Shown here: one piece after another, positions 9,923 to 18,848 of the stretch | How the letters are laid out: every line of letters begins with the position of its first letter | How positions within the stretch are numbered: the first letter of the stretch is position 1 | Assembly: GCA_007695005.1 (NCBI GenBank) | Contig: REEQ01000056.1 | Coordinates: 1-33,892 of the forward strand | Direction of reading: 5' to 3' | DNA from: Wenzhouxiangellaceae bacterium | GTDB taxonomy: Bacteria > Pseudomonadota > Gammaproteobacteria > Xanthomonadales > Wenzhouxiangellaceae | DNA: 33,892 bases | Notes under the pieces: generated by a model | The model's database searches: none | What the model was told of the DNA's origin: nothing | The model's input: the letters and a program-made list of their open reading frames with translations, nothing else | Position numbers and translations under genes: made by a program

Positions 9923-10719
9923 GGTGCCAGGCTGCGATCATCGGGCGGAAAATCAACCGGTCCGGCCGTTGGCAAAGATGGATAATCAGGATAACTCGGA
10001 GCCATGAAATACAAACCCTCGGCTGGCGCTGTGATACCAGCGCGTGTTCGATCCTTCTGCGCCAGCAGCAAGCTGATCCATTCCACCGGCTGATCTCCCT
10101 GTCCAACCGCAATCAGAGAGCCGGCAATGTTCCTGACCATATGGTAGACAAAGGCGTTGGCTTCGATGTCAACGAACACCTCATGGCCCTGCCTCCGCAC
10201 CGCCACCGAGTAGACCCGGCGAACCGGCGAGCGCGCCTGGCAACCAACGGCGCGAAAACTGGTGAAATCGTGCTCACCCAGCAGCGCCTGTGCGGCCTGA
10301 TCCATGCGCTCGGCGTCCAGTGGTCGGCGCCACCAGGTCAGGCGACTGCGGTCAATTGCGGGTCGGATCCAGCGGTTGAGAATGCGGTAACGGTAGCTGC
10401 GGCGACGGGCCGAGAAGCGTGCGTGGAAGGCGTCATCTACCTGGCGTACCCAGAGCAGACTGGCACCGGGATGCAGCCTGCTGTTCCCCCCCAGCACCCA
10501 GGAACGCTCACTGCGCTGGGCATCGGTGTCGAAATGAACGACCTGGCAAATCGCGTGGACGCCGGTGTCGGTACGGCCGGCGCAATGCACCGCGACCGGA
10601 TGATCGGCAACGCAGGCCAGGGCACGCTCGACACTCGCTTGCACCGTGGGTGTCTGGCGCTGGACTTGCCAGCCAAAAAATTGACTGCCATCGTATTCGA
10701 CGCCCACCGCAAGGCGCAT
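9919..10719 (-). CDS. truA: tRNA pseudouridine(38-40) synthase
   Basis: This 266-residue enzyme converts uridines 38, 39 and 40 of the anticodon arm to pseudouridine. The catalytic aspartate is Asp51 in CAGRTDTGVHA. The N-terminal VEYDGSQFFGWQVQ, the middle SRLTWWRRPLD and the C-terminal FVYHMVRNIAGSLIAVG are normal for TruA. An AGG 7 nt before the ATG can serve as ribosome binding site. It lies 92 nt after fimV and is the first gene of the overlapping run to purF. The 92-nt gap holds no clear promoter, so the run may depend on the fimV promoter or on transcription from farther upstream. Confidence 0.96.
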   Translation of the reverse strand: MRLAVGVEYDGSQFFGWQVQRQTPTVQASVERALACVADHPVAVHCAGRTDTGVHAICQVVHFDTDAQRSERSWVLGGNSRLHPGASLLWVRQVDDAFHARFSARRRSYRYRILNRWIRPAIDRSRLTWWRRPLDAERMDQAAQALLGEHDFTSFRAVGCQARSPVRRVYSVAVRRQGHEVFVDIEANAFVYHMVRNIAGSLIAVGQGDQPVEWISLLLAQKDRTRAGITAPAEGLYFMAPSYPDYPSLPTAGPVDFPPDDRSLAP

Positions 10720-10811
10720 GAGTCAGCCTGCAACGATCATGGCAGCAGGCCTGCCGATAACGGGAGTGCCGGCGCAGAGATACGCCTCTCCGAACACCAT
10801 TGGCTGACGAC

Positions 10812-13445
10812 TCAGGAAATGCTGTCGATGAGCTGGCGCGCCTGCTCACGCATCTCTGCAGAGCCTCCGGCAAGTACCTCTTCCAGCAAGGTCCGTGCCG
10901 AATCCGGGTCATCCATCGAAAGGTAGGCTCGCGCCAGATCCAGCTTGACCTCTGCGTCATCATCAGCCAAGCTGAAATCGCCGTCACCGACACCGGCATC
11001 TGACGGGTCGATTTCCTCGATGGGTTCATCAGCACCGGCGTGGTCGGCGGATGCATCAGCCAAAGCTTCTTCGCCTCGGTCACTCTCATCGCGGAGGAAG
11101 GCCTCGAATTCCTCATCAGATGGCTGCTCGCTTTCTGCCGCAGGTGTCTCCTGCTGAGAGTCATCACCGCCGGCACCCTCGATCTCCAGCAGGTCACGCT
11201 CGAAGTCGCTCATGTCGTCTTCATCAGCGTCGACAATGCCCGGCATGGTGTCGTCGTCCAGATCCAGCGGCTCGTCGGCCGAACTGGCATCATCGTCCGG
11301 CTTGTCGCTATCAGCGGCAGCATCATCCGAACGACTGGAGAAGTCGAATTCGTAACCCGCTTCGGCATTGGGCTCGACTGCTTCGCCCTCAGCGCGCTCT
11401 CCATCGAGGCGATCGGCAAGCTCGGCCAAATCGAGATCCACGCCTTCGATTTCCTCGCCTGCAGGCTCATCGTCCTCCGGGCCGGAGGACGGTTGGAGCC
11501 GCGTCCGCTGCTGTTCGTCTACCTGCGCGAAGAACTCGTCTTCCTCGTCCATGGTGTCATCGACATCGACCTCGGCGACAAACGCCTGATCATCCGGTGA
11601 TTCCGGCTTGTCGAGTATGCCCAGCATTTCGCGAGTTCGATCGTCGAGCCCCTCATCGCCATCCTCAAAACCGACTTGAGCGGTTTCAGGCGGCGTCAGC
11701 AACGGGTGCTCCGGAGCGCTGCTTGCAGCCAGGGTCAGGGCCTGTTGCCAGACCGAATCGCCATCATCATCGACATGGCGGTACATATCGTCCAGAGCCG
11801 CCGAGAATGCATCCGGATCGTCTCGCTCGGACAAGACTCGCAGCAGGGCCAGGTGGGCAGCCAGGTCTGTCGGCCGGGAGGCTAGCCGAGCCCGGGCCCT
11901 GGCCAGCGCGGCACCCTTGTCATCAGCGCCGGTCACAGTCGCAGCGCTGCGGCTGCGCAGCCAGAACAGGACGCCAACCAGACCACCGAGCACCACCACA
12001 ATCAACACCGCCCAAAGCAGCCAGCCCCAACCGCTGCGCTGCTCGCCAGCAGCAGGCGCCGGTGGCGCCTGAACTTCAGCGACAGCCGGATCCCTGGCAA
12101 GCGGCGCAGGTTCCTCGTCAGCGACCGTCTCTGCCGGGGTATCGCCAACGGCAAACTCTTCCTCGAGATCTCGGAAATAAGCGCTGACTTCATCGTCCTC
12201 CGGACCTATTTCGGCGAGTTGGCGATCTGCCTCTTCGCGCGCCAGCCGGGCATCACGCAGCCGCGTTTCCAGTCTCGCCATCTCCTCGTCGGCTACGGCC
12301 AAACCAGCGGTTTCCCCCGACTCTATTGCTTCGCGAATGCTGGCGATATGGCGGTAGAGTTCGTCGGACTCCAGGGAGTCTGCCCACATCTGGTCTTCCA
12401 GCCCGTCGAGTCGCGTGTGCGCCTCGCGCATGGCATCAGCAGAAACCATAGTCCCTTCGTCCATGGCCTCTCGATCAGGAGGCACCACTTCGAGACGATG
12501 AACCACCTCCGGCGCAACCGGCTCAGGCTCGGCTGCTACCCGTCGTTCAACATCAGGAACGGCCAGATCGGCAATGACCGGCACATCGCCTGGGCGCGTT
12601 TCCTGGCGCCAGGCTTGCATCTGTTCACGAATCCGGCGTTCCGCCTCTGCAGTCGACGTGGCCAGGACAGCGTCCACATCAGGCATGGTCAGCTCCGCAC
12701 CACGCCGCAAACGATTGACGTTGCCGTCGATAAAGGCCTGCGGGTTGCGCTCGAATATAGCCAGCATCACCTGATTCATCGTCATACTGGTATCCGGACG
12801 CCAGGCCATGGCGATACCCCAAAGTGTCTGTCCTGCACCAACCGGCCCAACGACGTCATCACGGATTCGAGCCTGGACGGCAGGCTCTGCTGTCGGCGCG
12901 GGTTCCGGACGCTGCTCAGGCGCGGGGCGAGCCGGTGCCGGCCGCACCTCGGCCGCAGGCGGCGGCGCAGGCTCTGCGACCGGCTCAGCGGGCACTGGCT
13001 GGATTTCGGGACGTCGCACGGGCGGGGCCAGATCAAGCAGCGGCGGGTCGAGAAACAGCGTGTATTCCCGCAGCACGCGACCGGAAGCCCAACGTGCATC
13101 GATCAGGACCTGAACCACCGGATCGTCCACGTTCCGCCGCGAACGAATGCGCAGTGTCGGAGGATCGACGCGTCGATCGACGGTGACATCCAGCCCAAGG
13201 GCAAGCGCTTCGGACGGCACGCCCAGCCGCTCATGGTCCGCTGCCGAGGCTGGCGCGATGGTCAGCGAGTCCAGCGCCATATCGTCCGCGCCAATAAGGC
13301 GTACGGTGACGTCAAGCGGCTGACCCAGGTAGGAACCGACCCTGGCCTCGCCCAGGCCCAGTGCCCTGAGGGCATCGCCCGGGGCCAGAAGCAGTGCCGT
13401 CCCCAGGGCACCGATCAACAGGGACTTGATACTCAGGATTCGCAT
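10812..13445 (-). CDS. fimV: FimV/HubP-family polar hub protein
   Basis: FimV-type proteins organise the cell pole, type IV pilus assembly and twitching. The order of parts matches: a signal peptide (MRILSIKSLLIGALGTALLLAPGD), a conserved N-terminal domain with GEARVGSYLGQPLDVTVRL, a Pro-rich stretch, and a LysM-like peptidoglycan-binding domain (GQTLWGIAMAWRPDTSM, about 202-256). A coiled region (about 335-415) and a membrane helix (about 472-496) follow. The cytosolic part (about 497-877) is very acidic and contains a TPR-like segment. It ends in the C-terminal FimV domain (KLDLARAYLSMDDPDSA). The ATG at 13445 has GAAGG 11 nt upstream. A GTG at 13457 would add four residues but has no usable spacing. 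The asd-fimV-truA order supports the name. Confidence 0.93.
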   Translation of the reverse strand: MRILSIKSLLIGALGTALLLAPGDALRALGLGEARVGSYLGQPLDVTVRLIGADDMALDSLTIAPASAADHERLGVPSEALALGLDVTVDRRVDPPTLRIRSRRNVDDPVVQVLIDARWASGRVLREYTLFLDPPLLDLAPPVRRPEIQPVPAEPVAEPAPPPAAEVRPAPARPAPEQRPEPAPTAEPAVQARIRDDVVGPVGAGQTLWGIAMAWRPDTSMTMNQVMLAIFERNPQAFIDGNVNRLRRGAELTMPDVDAVLATSTAEAERRIREQMQAWRQETRPGDVPVIADLAVPDVERRVAAEPEPVAPEVVHRLEVVPPDREAMDEGTMVSADAMREAHTRLDGLEDQMWADSLESDELYRHIASIREAIESGETAGLAVADEEMARLETRLRDARLAREEADRQLAEIGPEDDEVSAYFRDLEEEFAVGDTPAETVADEEPAPLARDPAVAEVQAPPAPAAGEQRSGWGWLLWAVLIVVVLGGLVGVLFWLRSRSAATVTGADDKGAALARARARLASRPTDLAAHLALLRVLSERDDPDAFSAALDDMYRHVDDDGDSVWQQALTLAASSAPEHPLLTPPETAQVGFEDGDEGLDDRTREMLGILDKPESPDDQAFVAEVDVDDTMDEEDEFFAQVDEQQRTRLQPSSGPEDDEPAGEEIEGVDLDLAELADRLDGERAEGEAVEPNAEAGYEFDFSSRSDDAAADSDKPDDDASSADEPLDLDDDTMPGIVDADEDDMSDFERDLLEIEGAGGDDSQQETPAAESEQPSDEEFEAFLRDESDRGEEALADASADHAGADEPIEEIDPSDAGVGDGDFSLADDDAEVKLDLARAYLSMDDPDSARTLLEEVLAGGSAEMREQARQLIDSIS

Positions 13446-13491
13446 GGACTCAGCCACCTTCTCAGCAGGTGAATTATCGATATTTCAAGCG

Positions 13492-13500
13492 AGTATACCA
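13492..13500 (-). promoter_or_regulatory. Extended -10 promoter candidate for fimV
   Basis: On the minus strand the bases read TGGTATACT: a TATACT hexamer with the TG dinucleotide of an extended -10. It lies about 47 nt before the fimV ATG. No good -35 is seen at 16-18 nt, which is tolerated at extended -10 promoters. It may drive fimV and perhaps the truA-to-purF run. Confidence 0.45.
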
Positions 13501-13578
13501 ATGACTTCAGCCAATAAGGAACCTGGGACGGCATGCCGCACCGGCAGATCGACCGATTGACCCGTCATTCAGCCAGCC

Positions 13579-14595
13579 TTATAGCGCAATCAGGCTCTCG
13601 GCGATCTGCACGGCATTGAGCGCCGCCCCTTTGCGGACATTGTCGGCAACCACCCAGAAAGCCAGTCCCCGCGGATGCGCAAGGTCACGGCGCAGACGGC
13701 AAACCCAGACCTCGTCATTGCCCGTGGCATGAGTCAGGGGCGTGGCCAGCTCCTCACCCTGCAACAGCTTCACGCCTGGAGCCACGGACAACAGTTCGGC
13801 CACCTCCGGTACTTCAATTGGCGCATTCGTTTCCAGGTGCACCGCCTCGCCATGACCGACAAACACGGGTACACGCACGGCAGTTGCGCTGACGAAGATA
13901 TCGTCACTGCCCAGAATGCGACGGGTTTCGCGGTGCATCTTCATTTCTTCGCGGGTATAGCCATTGTCTTCAAACACATCAATGGCCGGCAACACGTTGA
14001 AGGCAATCGGTAATTTGAAAACTTCTGGCTCCGGGTCGCGGAAGTTGAAGCGATCGGCGCATTGCCGGCCCAACTCCTCCATCGCCGCGCGGCCGGCGCC
14101 GGACACCGACTGGTAGGTGCAGACGTTGATTCTGGCGACACCTGCCTTGCGGTGGATCGGGGCCACGGCCAGCAGCATCTGGATGGTCGAGCAGTTCGGA
14201 TTGGCGATGATGCCGCCCTTGAATGCCTTCAGAACCTCGCCGTTGACTTCAGGCACCACCAGCGGCACCTCGGGGTCCATGCGGAAATGCGAGGTGTTGT
14301 CGATGACGATGCAGCCGGCGGCGGCCGCGCGCGGCGCATGCTCGGCCGACACGCTGCCACCGGCCGAAAAAAGGGCGAAATCCCAGCCCTTGAAGTCGAA
14401 AGTCGCCAGGTCATCAACCACCACCGATTTCCGCCCATAGGATACTTCGCGCCCCACCGACTGGCTGCTGGCCAACGCCGCGATCTCGGCAACTGGAAAC
14501 TTGCGCTCGGCCAGAATCTCGAGCATGGCCTCGCCGACGGCTCCAGTAGCGCCGACGACGGCAACGCGGTAGCCGTTTCTTGTGGGTGTTGTCAT
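13579..14595 (-). CDS. asd: Aspartate-semialdehyde dehydrogenase
   Basis: This 338-residue NADP-dependent enzyme reduces aspartyl phosphate to aspartate semialdehyde, for diaminopimelate, lysine, threonine and methionine. The Rossmann loop VVGATGAVG is at about 13-21. The active cysteine Cys135 is in ANPNCSTIQ, and the substrate-binding segment GAGRAAMEEL and the histidine in VGHGEAVHLET are present. The length fits the shorter class rather than the 367-residue E. coli Asd. In Pseudomonas the fimV-adjacent position is held by an asd paralogue called usg. Here the catalytic residues are kept, so an active enzyme is likely. A 128-bp gap separates it from aroC. Confidence 0.94.
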   Translation of the reverse strand: MTTPTRNGYRVAVVGATGAVGEAMLEILAERKFPVAEIAALASSQSVGREVSYGRKSVVVDDLATFDFKGWDFALFSAGGSVSAEHAPRAAAAGCIVIDNTSHFRMDPEVPLVVPEVNGEVLKAFKGGIIANPNCSTIQMLLAVAPIHRKAGVARINVCTYQSVSGAGRAAMEELGRQCADRFNFRDPEPEVFKLPIAFNVLPAIDVFEDNGYTREEMKMHRETRRILGSDDIFVSATAVRVPVFVGHGEAVHLETNAPIEVPEVAELLSVAPGVKLLQGEELATPLTHATGNDEVWVCRLRRDLAHPRGLAFWVVADNVRKGAALNAVQIAESLIAL

Positions 14596-14640
14596 GATGT
14601 CTGTAGACGGTAGTTGATGGAGCGAGCTTGAATGCTAACC

Positions 14641-14730
14641 GGGATGGGTCGGGGATTGGAAGGGATGAAGGGATAAAGGGATACGGGAAAGCGGCCTTTC
14701 CACGTTTCCCTTTTTCCGCCTTTTTATCCC
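14641..14730. repeat. Purine-rich tandem octamers and nested hairpin arms between aroC and asd
   Basis: Three octamers of the form AGGGATNN stand in tandem (14661-14684). GGGATAAA (14670-14677) can pair with TTTATCCC (14723-14730), which includes the aroC stop. Inside that, GGAAAG (14686-14691) pairs with CTTTCC (14696-14701) across a 4-nt loop. No T-run follows in the minus direction, so this is not a standard intrinsic terminator. It could stabilise the aroC 3' end or be a genome-wide short repeat. Confidence 0.5.
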
Positions 14731-15815
14731 GGCACCCTGGGCGTCTGCGCCGGCACGTCACCGCATTGGGCGCGATGCAGCAAGATATGGTCCAGCAGAG
14801 TCAGAGCCAGCATCGCCTCGACGATTGGGACGGCGCGGATGCCGACGCAGGGATCGTGGCGGCCGGTGGTGATGATTTCGACCGGGTTGCCGTCGGTGTC
14901 CACGGTCCTGCCCGGGAGGCGCAGCGAGGATGTGGGCTTGAAAGCGACGGATACTTCGACCGGCTGGCCGGAGGCGATACCGCCGAGAATGCCGCCGGCA
15001 TGATTGGACAGAAAGCCTTCGGGGGTGATTTCGTCGCGGTGTTCGGTGCCCTTGTGGGCAACGCTGCCGAAGCCTGCGCCGATTTCCACGCCCTTGGTGG
15101 CATTGATGCTCATCATCGCCGCGGCCAGGTCACCATCGAGCTTGGCATACACCGGCGCGCCAATACCGACGGGTACGCCGGTGGCCCGGGCCCGGACCAG
15201 GGCACCGACCGAGTCGCCGGACTTCCACAACGCTTTCATGTAGTCCTCGAGCTCGGGAACGCGCTTCTCATCCGGGCAGAAGAACGGGTTGCTGTTGATC
15301 ACCGCGGCATCGAAGTGCTGATCACAGACCAGCTCGCCGAGCTGACCCAGCCAGCCAACAATCTCGACACCGTAGCGCAGTTTCAGATACTTGCGCGCCA
15401 GCGCCCCGGCCGCCACCCGCATCGTCGTCTCACGCGCCGAAGAGCGGCCGCCGCCGCGATAATCGCGGATACCGTATTTGTGGTGATAGGTGTAGTCGGC
15501 ATGTCCCGGCCGGAACTGGGCAGCAATTTTGGAGTAGTCCTTCGAGCGGGCGTCGGTGTTGTAGATCAACAACGCAATCGGCGTACCGGTCGTCTTGCCC
15601 TCGAACATGCCGGAAAGAATCTGCACATCCTCGGCCTCCTTGCGCTGCGAGGTCCAGCGACTCTGTCCGGTCGCCCGTCGCATCAGCTCATCGCGGATCT
15701 CCTCTGCCGTTATCGCAAACCCCGGCGGAAACCCGTCTATCACGCAACCAATCGCCGGCCCATGACTCTCGCCAAAGGTGGTGACGGTCAGAACGTGGCC
15801 GAAAGAATTGGACAT
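14724..15815 (-). CDS. aroC: Chorismate synthase
   Basis: This 363-residue enzyme converts EPSP to chorismate with reduced FMN, the last common step before tryptophan, phenylalanine, tyrosine and folate precursors. The first signature [16 protein letters not shown] is at about 13-28 with His18. The second signature [16 protein letters not shown] and the third, [12 protein letters not shown], are also seen. Length and ends are normal. The gene begins 29 nt after the ETF-ubiquinone oxidoreductase stop on the same strand, so it may be co-transcribed with it. Aromatic synthesis thus lies just upstream of the trp and folate genes of the same strand. Confidence 0.97.
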   Translation of the reverse strand: MSNSFGHVLTVTTFGESHGPAIGCVIDGFPPGFAITAEEIRDELMRRATGQSRWTSQRKEAEDVQILSGMFEGKTTGTPIALLIYNTDARSKDYSKIAAQFRPGHADYTYHHKYGIRDYRGGGRSSARETTMRVAAGALARKYLKLRYGVEIVGWLGQLGELVCDQHFDAAVINSNPFFCPDEKRVPELEDYMKALWKSGDSVGALVRARATGVPVGIGAPVYAKLDGDLAAAMMSINATKGVEIGAGFGSVAHKGTEHRDEITPEGFLSNHAGGILGGIASGQPVEVSVAFKPTSSLRLPGRTVDTDGNPVEIITTGRHDPCVGIRAVPIVEAMLALTLLDHILLHRAQCGDVPAQTPRVPG

Positions 15816-15844
15816 GGTCGGAGCCTGCTGTTTGGCAGCGATGA

Positions 15845-17440
15845 TTAAAGATTCGTGTAATTCGGCCCTGATCCGCCCTCAGGTGTCACCCAATTGATCA
15901 CCTGATACGGATCGGCAATATCGCAGGTCTTGCAGTGCACGCAGTTGGCGGCGTTGATCTGGATGCGCTTGCCGGCCTCGTCTTCGACCTTTTCGTAGAC
16001 ATTGGCCGGGCAGAAACGGGTGCAGGGATTGCCGTATTCCTCTTCGCATTTCGTGAAACAGACATCCGGCTCAACAATCTTCAAATGGATGGGCTGGTCT
16101 TCATCGTGGGCGGTAGCGGCGAAATAGACCGAAGCCAGGCGGTCGCGTGGCGGCAGTTCGCGGTCGACCCAGTCGTAATCAAACCCTTCCTGGTCGAGAC
16201 GCCGGTACTGTTCGTGGTCGGCGTGGTTGCTCAGGGTACGCGGCAATCGTCCGCCGGTGACCGTCTCGATCGCCGCCGTGGTCATGCCGCGCCAGAAGCC
16301 CTTGTTGAAGCCCGGGCGGATATTGCGCACCTTCTTCAGCTCGGCGACGATGTCGGAGTCACGCAGGCGCTTGTCGAAGCCGTCGGCGGCCAGCTTGCCG
16401 GCCAGGTGTTCGGCCGCCAGCATGCCCGACTTCAACGCCTGGTGGGTGCCCTTGATCTTGGGCACGTTGAGCAGGCCGGCCGAGTCGCCAATCAGGATCG
16501 CGCCGGGCATTTCGACTTTCGGCAGCGACTGGTAGCCACCCTCGACCAGGGCACGGGCGCCAGCTGACAGGATTTCTCCGCCGTCCAGCAACTCGCGCAT
16601 CATCGGGTGGTGCTTGAACTGCTGAAAAGCCTCGAACGGGGAGAAGTTCGGGTCCTTGTAGTCCAGGCCACAGACAAAACCCAGCGCAATCCGATTCTTG
16701 TCCAGGTGATAGACGAAGCTGCCGCCGTAAATGGATTTGGGTAGTGGCCAGCCGACCGTATGCTGGATACGGCCCGGCTCGACCCGGCCCTCGGGCAGCT
16801 GCCAGAGCTCTTTCATGCCAATGCCATAGGTTTGCGGGTCGCAGTCGGCGTCGAGCTTGTATTTCGAGATCGCACGCTTGCTCAAGTGTCCGCGGCAGCC
16901 CTCGCCGAGCACGGTGACGGCCGCGTGGATCTCGATACCCTGGACGTAGCTGTCCTTTTCATTGCCCTGCCGATCCACGCCCATGTCGCCAATGATGACG
17001 CCCTTGACCGCGCCGGCATCATCGTAAGCCAGGTCAGCTGCGGCAAAGCCCGGGAACAGGTCTACGCCGAGCGCTTCGGCCCTGGGCGCCAGCCAGGCGC
17101 ACATCGCACCGAGTGAAACGATGAAGTTACCGTGGTTGTTCTGCTGCGGCGGGGTTGGGAGCTTGCGCTTGCCGGATTTCGACAGCAGCAGGAACTCATC
17201 GGTCCCGGCCGGCACACAGATCGGCGGCGGATCGTCGCGCCAGCCCTCGAGCAACTGATCCAGCGGTTCCGGCTCAATCACCGCCCCGGACAGGATATGG
17301 GCACCGATCTCGCTGGCCTTTTCAATCACGCAGACGTTGAGATCGTTCTTGAGCTGCTTCAGGCGAATGGCACAGGCCAGTCCGGCCGGGCCAGCCCCGA
17401 CGACCACAACATCGTACTCCATGATTTCACGTTCGGACAT
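15845..17440 (-). CDS. Electron transfer flavoprotein-ubiquinone oxidoreductase
   Basis: This 531-residue membrane-associated enzyme passes electrons from reduced ETF to ubiquinone, linking acyl-CoA and amino-acid dehydrogenases to respiration. The N-terminal FAD site is [18 protein letters not shown] further FAD segment ([18 protein letters not shown]) lies farther on. The C-terminal 4Fe-4S ligands are Cys477, Cys500, Cys503 and Cys506 (FCPANVYEK ... CVHCKTC). All parts are intact. The ATG at 17440 has no clear ribosome binding site. An in-frame ATG at 17422 would begin directly before the FAD strand (MEYDVVVV) and is a real alternative. etfA and etfB are not in this window. A 217-bp gap without a gene lies upstream. 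Confidence 0.95.
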   Translation of the reverse strand: MSEREIMEYDVVVVGAGPAGLACAIRLKQLKNDLNVCVIEKASEIGAHILSGAVIEPEPLDQLLEGWRDDPPPICVPAGTDEFLLLSKSGKRKLPTPPQQNNHGNFIVSLGAMCAWLAPRAEALGVDLFPGFAAADLAYDDAGAVKGVIIGDMGVDRQGNEKDSYVQGIEIHAAVTVLGEGCRGHLSKRAISKYKLDADCDPQTYGIGMKELWQLPEGRVEPGRIQHTVGWPLPKSIYGGSFVYHLDKNRIALGFVCGLDYKDPNFSPFEAFQQFKHHPMMRELLDGGEILSAGARALVEGGYQSLPKVEMPGAILIGDSAGLLNVPKIKGTHQALKSGMLAAEHLAGKLAADGFDKRLRDSDIVAELKKVRNIRPGFNKGFWRGMTTAAIETVTGGRLPRTLSNHADHEQYRRLDQEGFDYDWVDRELPPRDRLASVYFAATAHDEDQPIHLKIVEPDVCFTKCEEEYGNPCTRFCPANVYEKVEDEAGKRIQINAANCVHCKTCDIADPYQVINWVTPEGGSGPNYTNL

Positions 17441-17657
17441 GATTTTGTATCGTTTTGCTTTGGATCAATTGGGCAGTAACGCCAGTGGCTTTGCAATTAT
17501 GCCCGCATCGGGGCAGCCTGATGTCATTTCCGCCAAGTCTGAGCCCCCGGTTTTTTCAAAACCATCACCACCGAGCGCACCAAGTTTTTCAGCCTGAACC
17601 TTAAGTTGGTTGATTACTTCGTATTCGCAAAGCCTGCGGCCAGTCTTCTGTCCCGGC

Positions 17658-18680
17658 CTAAAGCGTCAGCTTGGCTTCTCGGTACTGACCGGGTTGCGCA
17701 CCGTAGCGCCTGAAAAAACACCGGCTGAAATACGATAAATCGCTGAACCCCCAGTTCTGCGCAATATCGCCGATGGTCAGATTTGCATTTGCTGGATCGG
17801 CCAGGGCCTCGGCGCAGCGCTCAAGACGCTGATCAAGTAGCCATCTCGACACAGTCGTGCCTTGCGCCTGGAACAGTCGTTGCACCTGGCGGACCGACAG
17901 GTCGAATCGCTCGGCGATCCATGCACTATTGACTTGCCCGTGCGGCAACGCTGCCAACAAGGTGCTCTGGATACGACTGAGCAGGATTTGCCGGGAGAAA
18001 GCCGGATCACTGGCCGACGCCAGCGCGATCGGCTCGATCGCACTCAAGACCAGGCCAACAAAGTGGTCGTACAAACGGCGCCCATTGCCCCACGGTTCGT
18101 TTTCGGCAAGATCGGCCGGGTTCGCCAGGGATTTGAGAAATGAATGCAGGGTAGCACCCACCGGCTCGCGAACGCGGCTGGCATGTGCGCCGGGCGCATG
18201 AGGCTGCAAGGCCAGCAGGTCTGCACGCGGCAGCATGGCGGATACGAAGGCAAAATCGGCGTCGAACTCCAGGCTATAGCTTTGCGCGGAATCGACAAAC
18301 ACGGTCTGCCCGGTCTCCACCAGCTCGCGCTTGCCGCGAGCATTCAACCAGCCATAGCCACGCGTCATCGTGCTGACAAACAGCCAAGGGCCAGTCCCTG
18401 CCGCTATCTCTTCGCGACCCCGATGCAGAATCTGGGCCGAGGCATCAATCGCCAGCCAGCCCGAGGGGCCGAAGCGACCAAGGCGCAGGCTTGCCTGGAA
18501 ATCACCGACCTCAGGCGCCTTGCCTGGCGCGAGGTCCACCTCCGCCCTGACCGGCAGCACCAGGTCTGACAGGCACCCCTGCCACTCGGCCACCCGTTCG
18601 CTGACGCTGACATGAGGATTGCTGGCGCGGGCCAGAAACTGGCCAATACCAACATCGGCGATAGGGGATGGTGCGGACAT
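17658..18680 (-). CDS. AraC-family transcriptional regulator
   Basis: This 340-residue protein has an N-terminal sensor part that resembles the AraC-binding-like domain of FeaR-type regulators (about 30-200: GWLAIDASAQILHRGREEI, LFVSTMTRGYGWLNARGKR). A C-terminal pair of helix-turn-helix motifs follows (about 235-335: WIAERFDLSVRQVQRLF and TIGDIAQNWGFSDLSYFSR, then FRRYGAQPGQYRE). The ligand is unknown. It is divergent from the large propeller-repeat protein at a 168-bp gap, the usual layout when an AraC protein controls its neighbour. No ribosome binding site precedes the ATG, and a promoter-like pair ends 9 nt before it, so the mRNA may be leaderless. The conserved domain order makes the family assignment safe. 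Confidence 0.9.
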   Translation of the reverse strand: MSAPSPIADVGIGQFLARASNPHVSVSERVAEWQGCLSDLVLPVRAEVDLAPGKAPEVGDFQASLRLGRFGPSGWLAIDASAQILHRGREEIAAGTGPWLFVSTMTRGYGWLNARGKRELVETGQTVFVDSAQSYSLEFDADFAFVSAMLPRADLLALQPHAPGAHASRVREPVGATLHSFLKSLANPADLAENEPWGNGRRLYDHFVGLVLSAIEPIALASASDPAFSRQILLSRIQSTLLAALPHGQVNSAWIAERFDLSVRQVQRLFQAQGTTVSRWLLDQRLERCAEALADPANANLTIGDIAQNWGFSDLSYFSRCFFRRYGAQPGQYREAKLTL

Positions 18681-18689
18681 GCCGACCGA

Positions 18690-18718
18690 ATTATCGGCGC
18701 TGCTGTCGTTTCAGTCCA
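18690..18718 (-). promoter_or_regulatory. Sigma-70-like promoter candidate for the AraC gene
   Basis: On the minus strand TGGACT (18713-18718), a 17-nt spacer and GATAAT (18690-18695) read as a good -35/-10 pair (4/6 and 5/6 matches). The -10 ends 9 nt before the AraC ATG at 18680, so transcription would begin within about 1-3 nt of the start codon. Confidence 0.5.
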
Positions 18719-18723
18719 GCGCC
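18696..18723. repeat. Inverted repeat overlapping the AraC promoter
   Basis: GGCGCTG (18696-18702) and CAGCGCC (18717-18723) are perfect 7-bp arms 14 nt apart. The left arm covers the promoter spacer next to the -10 and the right arm reaches into the -35. This is a position where a bound protein would block or modulate transcription. AraC proteins more often bind direct repeats, so another factor or an RNA hairpin in the divergent leader is possible. Confidence 0.4.
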
Positions 18724-18848
18724 CGTGTCGTTCTGGACCTAACGCTTGCAGCGGGAGCGACCGTAATATTCCGGTGCCGGGCATCCGTGCTGAAAGAGGT
18801 GATGCCAGCCTGGACGCCGGCCCTGATCTTCAACTGGAGCTTGAGACT

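Noticed and set aside
17496-17501. CATAAT on the minus strand as a -10 for the ETF-ubiquinone oxidoreductase gene
   Set aside because: No -35 at 16-18 nt and no extended -10. The nearest TTGACA-like word is 20 nt away.
18764-18769. TAATAT as a -10 for the propeller-protein gene
   Set aside because: The hexamer is good, but the only -35-like word (TTGCAG) is 12 nt away, too close. I leave the promoter of this gene open.
18612-18848. N-terminal extension of the propeller protein from the ATG at 18612
   Set aside because: It overlaps the 5' end of the AraC gene, lacks the look of a signal peptide, and a GTG at 18849 with a GGAG and a following signal segment fits better.
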